From Prevotellaceae bacterium MN60 (lineage in GTDB: Bacteria > Bacteroidota > Bacteroidia > Bacteroidales > Bacteroidaceae): 64,000 bases of DNA. The stretch spans positions 124,001 through 188,000 of the forward strand of contig FZQZ01000004.1 in the NCBI GenBank assembly GCA_900199555.1, written 5' to 3'. The notes below the pieces were generated by a model. That model searched no databases and was not told where the DNA came from. It saw only the letters and a program-made list of their open reading frames with translations. Made by a program: the position numbers and the translations under genes. Shown in pieces: positions 8,585 through 16,346 of this stretch. Numbering within the stretch: the stretch's first letter is position 1; each line of letters starts with the position of its first letter.

Positions 8585-8692
8585 TTTTGCTGAAAAATGG
8601 AGACTCGCAAATCTTCTAATATTAATGTATGTTAACGATGTGTAGTATTCTTCGCTTTGGTACATAAAATCATCCGTTTCGTCGAAAACGCA

Positions 8693-8724
8693 TTTGGAAC
8701 TTTCATTACTTTTTTATACCTTTG
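8693..8724 (+). promoter_or_regulatory. Promoter of the first BspA-like gene
   Basis: TTTGG at 8693-8697, 19-bp spacer, TACCTTTG at 8717-8724: a full match to the Bacteroidota consensus, 29 bp before the ATG. Confidence 0.8.
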
Positions 8725-8753
8725 CAACTAATAAACAATAACCCGTAAAAATT

Positions 8754-10574
8754 ATGAAAAAGCATTTACTATTAATCTTAATGATGCTGCTGCCATTGGC
8801 AGTGAGCGCAGAGGTGGAAGTCGACGGTATCTTTTACAATTTGAATACAGATGCCAAAACGGCAGAAGTAACAGAAGGTTCTAGGCTGTATGCTGGAGAT
8901 ATCGTGATTCCGTCTTTGATAACAGTTGATGACGTGGACTATAATGTGACGAGTATCGGTGAGGATGCTTTCACATATTGTCAAAATTTGACTTCAGTTG
9001 TTATTCCTGAGGGTGTGACAAGTATTTATTATAATGCTTTCTACTTGTGCCAGAATTTGACTTCTGTTACCATACCGAGCACTTTGGAAAACGTCCCCAA
9101 TGCAATGTTCCGTTATTGTAATTTGAAAAAAGTTATCATAAATAGTAATGCACTCATTTCAAAAGATCGAAGTCGAACTTGGTTGACTGGGGAAGCGCAA
9201 CTTAAAGATATTTTTGGCAGCACTGTTGAAGAAATTGTTTTTGGAGACAATATAACAATGATTGGAAATGGTGCATTCTACGAGTTTAAAAAATTGACTT
9301 CTGTCCAATTGACTCATCATATAACGAGTATCGGAAGTGGTGCATTCCAAAACTGTGTTAGCTTAACTTCTATCGTTATCCCCAATAGTGTAACGAGTAT
9401 GGATTATAATCCGTTTTATGGCTGCGAGAATCTCTCTTCTATTCAGGTGGAAAACGGGAATGCGGTATTTGATTCTCGCAATAATTGTAATGCGATTATT
9501 AGGACTGCAGACAATGTGCTGATATCGGGTGGCCCCAATACTATTATTCCTAATGGCGTTACAGAGATAGGTGTAGGAGCATTTTATGGCAATGCGAACT
9601 TAACCTCTATCGATATTCCCAATAGTGTAACAAAGATTGGAAATGGTGCATTCCAGTACTGTAAGAGCCTAACATCAATCAGTATTCCTAGTAGCGTAAA
9701 AACTATCGAAAGATATGCATTCGAAAACTGTTATGATTTAGCTTCGGTTAGTATCTCTGAGGGTATAACGAGAATAGAAGAGTCCGTGTTTTCAGGTTGT
9801 ACATCCCTTACCTCTTTCACAATTCCTAGTACTGTGACGAGTATTGGCGTGGAAGCATTTAATGGTTGTAGGCTGACTTCAATTACTATCCCTAAGGGTG
9901 TAACGTCTATCGAAGAGGCAGCTTTTATTGGTTGTGCTTCTAGTGCTACTACAATTCAAGTGGAAGAGGGAAATACTGTTTACGATTCTCGCAACAACTG
10001 TAATGCTATCATCAGAACTGCAGATAACACATTGATGCTTGGATGCCGAAATACGACCATTCCTAATGGTATAACAAACATTGGCGCAGGTGCATTTACT
10101 GGGTGTAAAGAACTAACCTCGATAAATATTCCCGAGGGCGTATCTACAATAGGAGAATATGCATTTGATAATACAGGCTTAACTTCTGTTGTTCTCCCTA
10201 GTAGCGTAACGAGTATCGGTGGTGGAGCATTTATGTACTGTCAGTTTGAAGATATTTACTGCTATGCAGAACAGGCTCCTGAAGCAGGCGAGTATGCTTT
10301 TGGATACCAGACTCGCAATATGAAAGTCCATGTACCCGAAACTGCTTTAGATGTATATAAAAACGCAGAGTTTTGGAAATATTTTATATATATTGTTGCA
10401 TTGACGGATGAGGACCCGAAACCAACCACCGGAGTCGCTGCACCAACAACTACGCAGATACCTATCGTCGTAGGTCGTTATACCATCGATGGTAAGCGCA
10501 TCAGCGAACCTCAGCGCGGATTGAACATCCTCAAGATGAGTGACGGAACAACGAGAAAAGTGTTTGTGAAGTAA
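8754..10574 (+). CDS. BspA-like leucine-rich repeat (LRR_5) surface protein
   Basis: 606 residues: a signal peptide (MKKHLLLILMMLLPLAVSA), then about 20 LRR_5 repeats of roughly 23 residues with the pattern LTSIxIPxSVTSIGxxAFxxC. The C-terminal tail (VGRYTIDGKRISEPQRGLNI...) resembles Bacteroidota sorting or anchoring tails of the T9SS type; that resemblance is inference. LRR_5 proteins of this class are exported and linked to adhesion or aggregation. Two internal copies of VEEGN/VYDSRNNCNAIIRTADN break the repeat register. The last 60 codons are almost identical in DNA to those of the next gene. The start follows a consensus promoter. Confidence 0.9.
   Translation: MKKHLLLILMMLLPLAVSAEVEVDGIFYNLNTDAKTAEVTEGSRLYAGDIVIPSLITVDDVDYNVTSIGEDAFTYCQNLTSVVIPEGVTSIYYNAFYLCQNLTSVTIPSTLENVPNAMFRYCNLKKVIINSNALISKDRSRTWLTGEAQLKDIFGSTVEEIVFGDNITMIGNGAFYEFKKLTSVQLTHHITSIGSGAFQNCVSLTSIVIPNSVTSMDYNPFYGCENLSSIQVENGNAVFDSRNNCNAIIRTADNVLISGGPNTIIPNGVTEIGVGAFYGNANLTSIDIPNSVTKIGNGAFQYCKSLTSISIPSSVKTIERYAFENCYDLASVSISEGITRIEESVFSGCTSLTSFTIPSTVTSIGVEAFNGCRLTSITIPKGVTSIEEAAFIGCASSATTIQVEEGNTVYDSRNNCNAIIRTADNTLMLGCRNTTIPNGITNIGAGAFTGCKELTSINIPEGVSTIGEYAFDNTGLTSVVLPSSVTSIGGGAFMYCQFEDIYCYAEQAPEAGEYAFGYQTRNMKVHVPETALDVYKNAEFWKYFIYIVALTDEDPKPTTGVAAPTTTQIPIVVGRYTIDGKRISEPQRGLNILKMSDGTTRKVFVK
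10395..10574 (+). repeat. 180-bp duplicated 3' coding segment, copy 1
   Basis: It matches 12219-12398 at 173 of 180 positions without gaps and ends exactly at the stop codon. All seven differences are silent third positions. Sequence upstream of the boundary is not conserved. Confidence 0.9.
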
Positions 10575-10601
10575 GGATAATATAACGAGATTATAAAGAA
10601 T

Positions 10602-12398
10602 ATGAAAAAGAGCCATCTAAACTTATTGCTTGTCTTGCTATTATGTATGACTTCCATTAACGTCTCAGCTTTTTATAATATCCAGGTCCCCAATGCTGAT
10701 GGTGTTCCTATCTATTATAAAATGAGCAATTGGGAGGATACTGAGGATGCTGAAGATGTGGGATTGGAGGTTACTTACCGTGAATATAACAAGAGTAGTT
10801 ATAGTGGAAATGTTGTCATTCCTGAAGAAGTAATATATGAAGGTCATGTATATAAGGTGACATCTATCGGAAGTATGGCTTTCTGCAATTGTTCAGGTCT
10901 TACATCTGTTACCATTCCTAATGGTGTGGTCAGTATTCAAGATGAAGCATTCTCTGGTTGTAGCAGTCTGACGACTGTTAACATCCCTAATTGTGTGAAG
11001 TCAATCGGCAAATATGCATTTTCTGGCTGTACTGGTCTTACCTCTATAAATATTGGCAATGGCCTTACGTATATGGGAGATTATGCCTTCAACGGATGTA
11101 ATGCTCTTATGTCAATTAATATTTCAGACATCGCAGCATGGTGTGGAATTTGTTTTGATGGCATAAATAGCAATCCCGTTACTATGCAGAATCGTTTGTA
11201 CTTGAATGGTGAGGTGGTTAGAGAGGTAGTCATTCCTGAAGGAGTAACTTCAATCGGGGACTATGCTTTCGAATCTTGCGTATCGCTAATATCTATCAGT
11301 CTTCCGAGTAGTCTGACAAGTATTGGCACAGATGCTTTCGGATATACGAGTCTCACTACTATTCATTTCCCTAATAACTTAAAAAGTATTGGATCTGGTG
11401 CATTCGAATGTTGCAATCTTACATCTATCAGCATTCCTAAAAGTGTAGAAAGCATTGAAGGCTCTGCGTTTGCAGGTAATTATGATTTGACTGCTATAAC
11501 TGTAGAAGAAGGAAATACTAAGTATGACTCTCGCAATAATTGTAATGCTTTAATCGAAACAGCCAACAATAAACTTTTGAAAGGCTGTCAGAATACCATC
11601 ATTCCCGAAGGCGTAACAGCTATCGAAAGTGCTGCACTTCAGGGTTGTTCTGGTCTGACCTCTCTTGTCATTCCTGAGGGTGTTACGAGTATTGGACGTT
11701 TTGCATTTTCAGGATGTAGTAATCTTGCTTCGGTAACCATTCCAAGTAGTGTTACAGCAATAGGCGCTTTTGCTTTCGCTCATTGTGAATCGCTCACCTC
11801 TATTTATATTCCTGGCAGCGTTACAAAAATAGAGCAGAATACATTTGAGAATTGCACTAAACTTAGTTCTCTAAAAATTGGTAATGGGGTTACTATTATT
11901 GATAAATATGCATTCCGTGGATGTCCGAGATTAAGCACAATTACTATTCCGAATAGTGTGACAGCCATCGGAAATTATTCATTCCAATATTGTTCTTCAT
12001 TAACTAATCTTGTCATAGGCAGTGGCGTGACGGGTATTGGAGCAAGCGCATTCGAATCAAGTTCTAAGCTGGAAAATGTGTATTGTTATGCAGAACAAGC
12101 CCCCCTTGCTTATGATTGCTTTAAGAATTCAAATCTTACAAATGCAACCCTTCATGTTCCCGCAGCTTCCATAGAAGATTATGGTAATGCATATGTGTGG
12201 CAGAACTTCGGTAATATCGTTGCATTGACGGATGAGGACCCGAAACCAACCACCGGAGTCGCTGCACCAACAACTACGCAGATTCCTATCGTTGTAGGTC
12301 GCTACACCATCGATGGTAAGCGCATCAGCGAACCTCAGCGCGGATTGAACATCCTCAAGATGAGTGACGGAACAACGAGAAAAGTATTCGTAAAGTAA
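10602..12398 (+). CDS. BspA-like leucine-rich repeat (LRR_5) surface protein, second copy
   Basis: 598 residues with a signal peptide (MKKSHLNLLLVLLLCMTSINVSA), an N-terminal segment of about 60 residues, then LRR_5 repeats (LTSVTIPNGVVSIQDEAFSGC pattern) and the same C-terminal tail as its neighbour. A non-repeat insert (ISDIAAWCGICFDGINSNPV) resembles spacers seen in other BspA-like proteins. It starts 28 bp after the first LRR gene, so the pair is probably one transcript. An exported adhesin-like role is inferred from the family. The two proteins are paralogues whose repeat regions have diverged while the tails stayed identical. Confidence 0.9.
   Translation: MKKSHLNLLLVLLLCMTSINVSAFYNIQVPNADGVPIYYKMSNWEDTEDAEDVGLEVTYREYNKSSYSGNVVIPEEVIYEGHVYKVTSIGSMAFCNCSGLTSVTIPNGVVSIQDEAFSGCSSLTTVNIPNCVKSIGKYAFSGCTGLTSINIGNGLTYMGDYAFNGCNALMSINISDIAAWCGICFDGINSNPVTMQNRLYLNGEVVREVVIPEGVTSIGDYAFESCVSLISISLPSSLTSIGTDAFGYTSLTTIHFPNNLKSIGSGAFECCNLTSISIPKSVESIEGSAFAGNYDLTAITVEEGNTKYDSRNNCNALIETANNKLLKGCQNTIIPEGVTAIESAALQGCSGLTSLVIPEGVTSIGRFAFSGCSNLASVTIPSSVTAIGAFAFAHCESLTSIYIPGSVTKIEQNTFENCTKLSSLKIGNGVTIIDKYAFRGCPRLSTITIPNSVTAIGNYSFQYCSSLTNLVIGSGVTGIGASAFESSSKLENVYCYAEQAPLAYDCFKNSNLTNATLHVPAASIEDYGNAYVWQNFGNIVALTDEDPKPTTGVAAPTTTQIPIVVGRYTIDGKRISEPQRGLNILKMSDGTTRKVFVK
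12219..12398 (+). repeat. 180-bp duplicated 3' coding segment, copy 2
   Basis: Partner of 10395-10574 (173/180 identical, all changes silent). It encodes the proline/threonine linker and the sorting-like tail. Confidence 0.9.
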
Positions 12399-12424
12399 GT
12401 AAGTTGCGCAACTAAAACTGGTAT

Positions 12425-13582
12425 ATGATGAAGAAGGTGCTATTGACATTTGTAGCCTTGTGCTGTATGGTATCAGCATGGTCGCAGACTGACGAGATGA
12501 CCAAAGAGCAGGCCGACAAGTTGAACTCTGTTACCATCAAACTGATGGACCAAAAGCGATATGAGGATGCTATAAAGACCAAGGAGCGTGAATTAACCAT
12601 ACTGAAAACACTGTATGGCGAGACCGATAGCACTTATATCATACAGTTGGCCTTTAGCGCAAAGCTATATTACAGGGCAGAACAGCACCAGGAGGCCATC
12701 AAGGTGATAGAGAAGGCGGCGAATCTGTATGCTGCCAACGTGAGCAATAGTGATGCGACGTATGCGTACTATCTGGACAATCTCTCGCTGTATCAAATCT
12801 CAACGGAAGAGTATGCCAAGGCTGTAGAAAACTGTAGGAAGGCATTAACCATCTATGAGAAGCTGGGACGCAACGATTATGACTTGGGTGTAATCTTGAT
12901 GCATATGGCTGAATCGAGTCATTATAATGACCAGACGGCAGAAGCCATCAAGTACGAGATTAGGGCGCTGAATGTTATCAAAAAGGTATGTGGTGAGCAT
13001 TCTGACGAGTATCTTGACGAATTGCCCTACCTGCAGAAATACTATAAGGCTGTGAATAACGAAAAGAATGCCAAGCAGGTAGAAGACCAGATAAACAGGC
13101 TGAACAAAGAAAAGGAAGAGGGTATAGAAGACCTTCCAGAACCTGTTACCTTTAAGAGCGGAGAGGAATGTCGTGAGCATAATGAAGATGCGTTCAAGTG
13201 TATCAAATATTATCTGACGCATAAGGTGAGTGCTCAGCAGATTAATCAGGCTGCTCAGTATATCATCAACTGGAGCGAGGCTAGCGACGATGTGAAGGTG
13301 ATAGTAGGTAAAGGGCTAGAGCCTCTGACTTCTGAGAAGAATCTGGCCTATCTGGTAGCTTATATCGCTTCTTGCAGCTATTACTGTCTGACGGAGAATA
13401 TCAAGGAACTTGACGAGGAACACTTTGTACAAGCCATTGACATTCTTCTTCAGTTCTACAAGCCTAACAGTGAGCTGACGGGTAAGGTTGACCTATTGGA
13501 AAACTTCTTGAAACAACAAGAAAAGGGTAAGCTGGAAAAGACCCTCCACAAAATCTTTGCGGAGAATAAGAAGGTTCAATAA
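12425..13582 (+). CDS. Secreted TPR-repeat protein
   Basis: 385 residues with a signal peptide (MKKVLLTFVALCCMVSAWSQ) and at least five helical TPR-like units in the first 220 residues (YEDAIKTKERELTILKTLYG, HQEAIKVIEKAANLYA, YAKAVENCRKALTIYEKLG, TAEAIKYEIRALNVIKKVCG), in the kinesin-light-chain style. The C-terminal 150 residues are helical and unassigned. It starts 27 bp after the second LRR gene with no terminator between, so it probably belongs to that operon. TPR proteins of this kind act as protein-binding scaffolds; the partner is unknown. Either ATG 12425 or 12428 could start it. Confidence 0.8.
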   Translation: MMKKVLLTFVALCCMVSAWSQTDEMTKEQADKLNSVTIKLMDQKRYEDAIKTKERELTILKTLYGETDSTYIIQLAFSAKLYYRAEQHQEAIKVIEKAANLYAANVSNSDATYAYYLDNLSLYQISTEEYAKAVENCRKALTIYEKLGRNDYDLGVILMHMAESSHYNDQTAEAIKYEIRALNVIKKVCGEHSDEYLDELPYLQKYYKAVNNEKNAKQVEDQINRLNKEKEEGIEDLPEPVTFKSGEECREHNEDAFKCIKYYLTHKVSAQQINQAAQYIINWSEASDDVKVIVGKGLEPLTSEKNLAYLVAYIASCSYYCLTENIKELDEEHFVQAIDILLQFYKPNSELTGKVDLLENFLKQQEKGKLEKTLHKIFAENKKVQ

Positions 13583-13612
13583 GTAATAGGCTCCAGTCTG
13601 GTATATGTGAAG

Positions 13613-13658
13613 GGTATCCGTCCCCTGATCTATGCAGACCAGAGAACCGTCCCCTGAT
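13613..13658 (+). repeat. REP element pair (partial plus full copy)
   Basis: The full copy at 13636-13658 reads AGACCAGAGAACCGTCCCCT then GAT. A partial copy (ATCCGTCCCCTGATCTAT) precedes it at about 13615-13632. The family recurs at 14376-14400 (inverted) and 14539-14563. Confidence 0.8.
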
Positions 13659-13841
13659 TTATTTGAGATCAATAAGAAAGGGAAGCATTGTCTTATTACT
13701 TTTAATGTAGATTTGCCAAGCGACGAGAACTCACCTAATCACAATCCCAATACGACTGCATCTATGAAAGAAAAGCGAGACAAGGAGAATTCTCTAAATG
13801 AACTATGGTCTTTAATATCAAAATTTTTAAATAAAAATTAA
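13632..13841 (+). pseudogene. Short open frame, possible 3' remnant of a toxin or other partner gene
   Basis: A 69-codon frame whose first codons are REP sequence, so the N-terminus is probably not native. The rest (KKGKHCLITFNVDLPSDENS... ending LWSLISKFLNKN) looks like the C-terminal tail of a larger protein. Its stop is 1 bp before the ATG of the NTF2-fold immunity-like gene. That tight coupling is what is expected of a toxin-immunity pair. I do not recognise a toxin fold. The alternatives are a genuine small protein or a chance frame. Confidence 0.4.
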
Positions 13842-13842
13842 A

Positions 13843-14280
13843 ATGAAAAGAAAAACTATTTTTATATTTCTTGTAGCAATCATCATAAGTATTTCTTGTG
13901 TTGGTTATTATTTATACATATACTATGATAGAACAGAATATGTTATTGACGATATTTATGCAAAAGATGATAGTATTCCTAAAGGGACATTCTATATACA
14001 TGCATCAGATTTAACATTGGACTATCCACGTGAAAAAATAATATATCCAGATGACGGATATGTTCCAAATGAGCTAACCGCTGCTCGAATTGCTGAAGCA
14101 GTATTGGTTTCTAAATACGGTGAGAAAATATATGGTCAGAAACCGTATCGAATAAATCTGATAAAAGATAGTATTTGGGTTGTGAATGGAAGTGTGACTG
14201 GTGGAGGATATGGTGAGAATGCACATATTGAAATTAGAAAAAAAGATGGAAAAATACTGAAAGTTTTTATGGGATGCTAA
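13843..14280 (+). CDS. NTF2-fold immunity-like protein, membrane-anchored
   Basis: 145 residues: an N-terminal helix (IFIFLVAIIISISCVGYYLYIYY) and a soluble domain with the signature of NTF2-fold immunity proteins (ELTAARIAEAVLVSKYGEKIYGQKPYRINLI.DSIWVVNGS...HIEIRKKDGKIL). The family is associated with polymorphic-toxin immunity; the specific toxin is not visible here. The base composition is markedly more A/T-rich than the neighbours. The gene is bounded by REP elements and a hairpin, suggesting acquisition or rearrangement. It is paralogous to the gene at 14579. Confidence 0.75.
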   Translation: MKRKTIFIFLVAIIISISCVGYYLYIYYDRTEYVIDDIYAKDDSIPKGTFYIHASDLTLDYPREKIIYPDDGYVPNELTAARIAEAVLVSKYGEKIYGQKPYRINLIKDSIWVVNGSVTGGGYGENAHIEIRKKDGKILKVFMGC

Positions 14281-14330
14281 TTAATCCCAAAAAATCTCTG
14301 GGATGTTTTTAATTCCCTAGGTCATTCAAA

Positions 14331-14364
14331 TAATAAGAGCTGCCCAACTGAGCAGCTCTTATTA
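14331..14364. terminator. Strong hairpin after the first immunity-like gene
   Basis: 13-bp perfect stem (TAATAAGAGCTGC / GCAGCTCTTATTA) with an 8-nt loop. There is no long T-run after it, but the A/T-rich arms make it a plausible bidirectional terminator. A weaker ATCCC/GGGAT hairpin plus T5 precedes it at 14284-14310. Confidence 0.6.
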
Positions 14365-14375
14365 TAGAATCATCC

Positions 14376-14400
14376 AGACCAGGGGACGGTTCTCTGATCT
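14376..14400 (-). repeat. REP element, inverted copy
   Basis: AGACCAGGGGACGGTTCTCT then GATCT, the reverse complement of the family at 13636 and 14539. The ends (AGAYCAG / CTGRTCT) can pair around an AGAACCGTCCC core. Confidence 0.8.
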
Positions 14401-14484
14401 GTTATAAATGATTAAAAATCTTATAACGTTAGCAGGAGTGTTTCGGTTATTATGTACCTTTGTTGTGTATAATTGTATGTCACC

Positions 14485-14604
14485 ATGCCTAGACAGTCAC
14501 GGAAGAGCAGTAATACTGGAATATACCATGTAATGCGCAGACCAGAGAACCGTCCCCTGATCTATAAATTAAAAATGTATGAAAAAAAATATTCTATTTC
14601 TTAG
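14485..14604 (+). pseudogene. Truncated REP-associated tyrosine transposase (RAYT, IS200-like) start
   Basis: MPRQSRKSSNTGIYHVMR (14485-14538) is the typical N-terminus of RAYT/Y1 transposases (MPRxxRxxSxTGIYHVMxRG). The frame then runs straight into a REP copy and stops at 14604, so the catalytic HUH and Tyr parts are missing. A TACCTTTG element at 14455 precedes it. RAYTs mobilise REP elements, which fits the three REP copies around it. Confidence 0.7.
14539..14563 (+). repeat. REP element interrupting the RAYT fragment
   Basis: AGACCAGAGAACCGTCCCCT then GATCT, nearly identical to 13636-13658. It starts exactly where RAYT similarity ends. Confidence 0.8.
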
Positions 14605-15040
14605 TTTGTTATGTGTTATTGCCATTGCTATTCTCTCCAAGAGTTGCGCAGTAAATACATCTAGCTGTCCACACGTCAACATAGAAAAGGACATCGTGGT
14701 TTTGTCAGCAGCCAAACAGTTATCTGGACGAATAAGCTCTAATAGAGGAAATTCCGTTGAACGGGATGTCGTTCCCCACAAAGAGCTTGCAGTAAAGATG
14801 GCCTTATTACTGTTGGAGTCATCATATGGAAAAGAGATTTATGACGAAAAGCCATATAGGGTTGCTCTTTTGGATAGTGTTTGGGTTGTGGAGACATCTC
14901 TAACACCACCTTCTATGGATAAAGACAACTCACAAGTTGACTCCGAAACAAAAATGGAGGCTATTATATGCGGAGGAATAGGACATGTTGAGATTAACAA
15001 ACATACAGGAGAAGTTTATTCGATTTATCATACGAAATAA
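14579..15040 (+). CDS. NTF2-fold immunity-like protein, second copy (exported or lipoprotein)
   Basis: 153 residues with an N-terminal signal (MKKNILFLSLLCVIAIAILS) and a nearby Cys (SKSC) that could be a lipidation site, though the lipobox is non-canonical. The soluble part carries the same signature as the gene at 13843 (LLLESSYGKEIYDEKPYRVALLDSVWVVE...GHVEINKHTGEVYSI), with an insert of about 20 residues before the last strands. It follows a REP copy by 15 bp. An orphan immunity role is inferred from family membership. No toxin gene adjoins it. Confidence 0.65.
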   Translation: MKKNILFLSLLCVIAIAILSKSCAVNTSSCPHVNIEKDIVVLSAAKQLSGRISSNRGNSVERDVVPHKELAVKMALLLLESSYGKEIYDEKPYRVALLDSVWVVETSLTPPSMDKDNSQVDSETKMEAIICGGIGHVEINKHTGEVYSIYHTK

Positions 15041-15157
15041 TAAGCATAAATAGGTTAGGGGAATTCCCGGCTGAATCACCGGGACAGGTTGTTGATTCCT
15101 CGCTGCCATCTTCTAAGGATATCCGTCCTAACTAAAAAATATGGGGAAAGGCATTGC
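15041..15157. other. Intergenic stretch with a possible structured element
   Basis: GTTAGG at about 15054 can pair with CCTAAC at about 15128, enclosing a CCCGG/CCGGG hairpin. An ATCCGTCC word resembles the REP core. No conserved RNA class is recognised. Confidence 0.3.
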
Positions 15158-15190
15158 TATGTCGCAGATATTTCGTATATTTGCGACATA
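15158..15190 (+). promoter_or_regulatory. ald promoter overlapped by a 9-bp dyad
   Basis: The -7 element TATATTTG (15176-15183) lies within an inverted repeat TATGTCGCA (15158-15166) / TGCGACATA (15182-15190) centred at 15174. Position and symmetry suit a repressor or Lrp-type operator; the regulator is not known. Confidence 0.55.
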
Positions 15191-15226
15191 GTTTTTGCTT
15201 AACTGTTTAACTAAATTATTACGACA

Positions 15227-16333
15227 ATGAAAGTAGGAGTCCCCAAGGAGATTAAGAACAATGAGAACCGAGTGGGCATGACGCCAGCTGGCGTGGCCGA
15301 GTTAGTAAAACACGGACATACGGTGTATGTGCAGCATACTGCAGGGGAGGGCAGTGGATTCAGCGATGAACAGTACGAACAGGTGGGTGCCCATATACTG
15401 CCTCGCATAGAGGATGTGTATGAGGTGGCCGACATGATAGTGAAGGTGAAAGAGCCTATCAAGCCTGAATATGCACTGGTGAGAAAAGGACAGGTGGTGT
15501 TTACGTATTTCCACTTTGCCTGTGAAGAAGAACTGACACATGCCATGATGAAGAGCAGAGCTACGTGTATTGCCTACGAAACGGTGGAGCGCAACGACCA
15601 TTCGCTGCCCTTGCTGATACCGATGAGTGAGGTGGCTGGACGGATGGCTGCCCAGAATGGTGCTTACTATTTGCAGAAGACCAAAGGGGGAAAGGGAAAG
15701 CTGATGGCTGGGGTGCCTGGAGTGAAACCTGCCAAGGTGCTGGTGCTGGGTGGTGGCACGGTGGGTGAGGCTGCTGCTCGCATCGCTGCCGGCATGGGGG
15801 CTGACGTAACGATAACCGATGTGTCGCTGCCTCGCCTGAAGCAGTTGGCTGCCGAATTGCCTGCCAATGTGCATACCTTGTATAGTTCGGAACATAACAT
15901 CCGTGAGGAACTGCCTACCGTGGATGTGGTGGTGGGTTCGGTATTGATACCGGGCGATGCTGCACCCAAACTGATTACCAAGGATATGCTGAAATTGATG
16001 GAACCTGGTACGGTATTGGTGGATGTGGCTATAGACCAAGGTGGCTGTTTCGAGACTTCGCATCCTACCACGCATAGTGAGCCTGTATATACGGTTGATG
16101 GTATTGTGCACTATGCTGTGGCAAATATACCGGGTGCTGTGCCTAACACCTCGACTATCGCTCTGACAAATGCTACGCTGCGCTATGCTATCGCCTTGGC
16201 TGACAAGGGATGGCAACAGGCTTGCCGTGACGACCAATCATTGGCACGTGGCGTGAATATGGTGGATGGTCATTGCACCTACGAGGCTGTGGCTAAGGTG
16301 TGGGGACTGGAATATACTCCGCTGGACTTATGA
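15227..16333 (+). CDS. ald: Alanine dehydrogenase
   Basis: 368 residues, the usual length. It catalyses NAD-dependent interconversion of L-alanine with pyruvate and ammonia in the cytosol. Visible family features are the N-terminal MKVGVPKEIKNNENRVGMTP, the KVKEP loop, the catalytic-His region FTYFHFA, ETVERNDHSLPLL, the Rossmann motif VLVLGGGTVGEAAARIAAGMGA with a downstream Asp, and the C-terminal DGIVHYAVANIPGAVPNTST. It has its own promoter with a dyad over the -7 element, which suggests regulation by a metabolite-responsive repressor. It converges with the cyclophilin gene 13 bp away. Confidence 0.95.
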   Translation: MKVGVPKEIKNNENRVGMTPAGVAELVKHGHTVYVQHTAGEGSGFSDEQYEQVGAHILPRIEDVYEVADMIVKVKEPIKPEYALVRKGQVVFTYFHFACEEELTHAMMKSRATCIAYETVERNDHSLPLLIPMSEVAGRMAAQNGAYYLQKTKGGKGKLMAGVPGVKPAKVLVLGGGTVGEAAARIAAGMGADVTITDVSLPRLKQLAAELPANVHTLYSSEHNIREELPTVDVVVGSVLIPGDAAPKLITKDMLKLMEPGTVLVDVAIDQGGCFETSHPTTHSEPVYTVDGIVHYAVANIPGAVPNTSTIALTNATLRYAIALADKGWQQACRDDQSLARGVNMVDGHCTYEAVAKVWGLEYTPLDL

Positions 16334-16346
16334 ATTATGATGATGA

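Larger units (their letters stand above)
7984..8692. other. Gene-free, repeat-rich intergenic region
   Basis: About 710 bp without a credible coding region on either strand. In order it holds four 22-nt GTTTGACGGCA repeats, a stretch with recurring TTACGTAATT / TTCCGTAATT / ATTACGG words, a long inverted repeat around an AT palindrome, and four GTTGAC words spaced 21-23 bp. These are listed separately. The next promoter starts at 8693. Confidence 0.7.

Noticed and set aside
15054..15133. Integron attC site
   Set aside because: GTTAGG...CCTAAC has the reverse order of the attC ends, and no integrase is present.
15302..16237. Minus-strand frame of 311 codons
   Set aside because: It is antisense to ald, with a His/Arg-rich composition and no family features.
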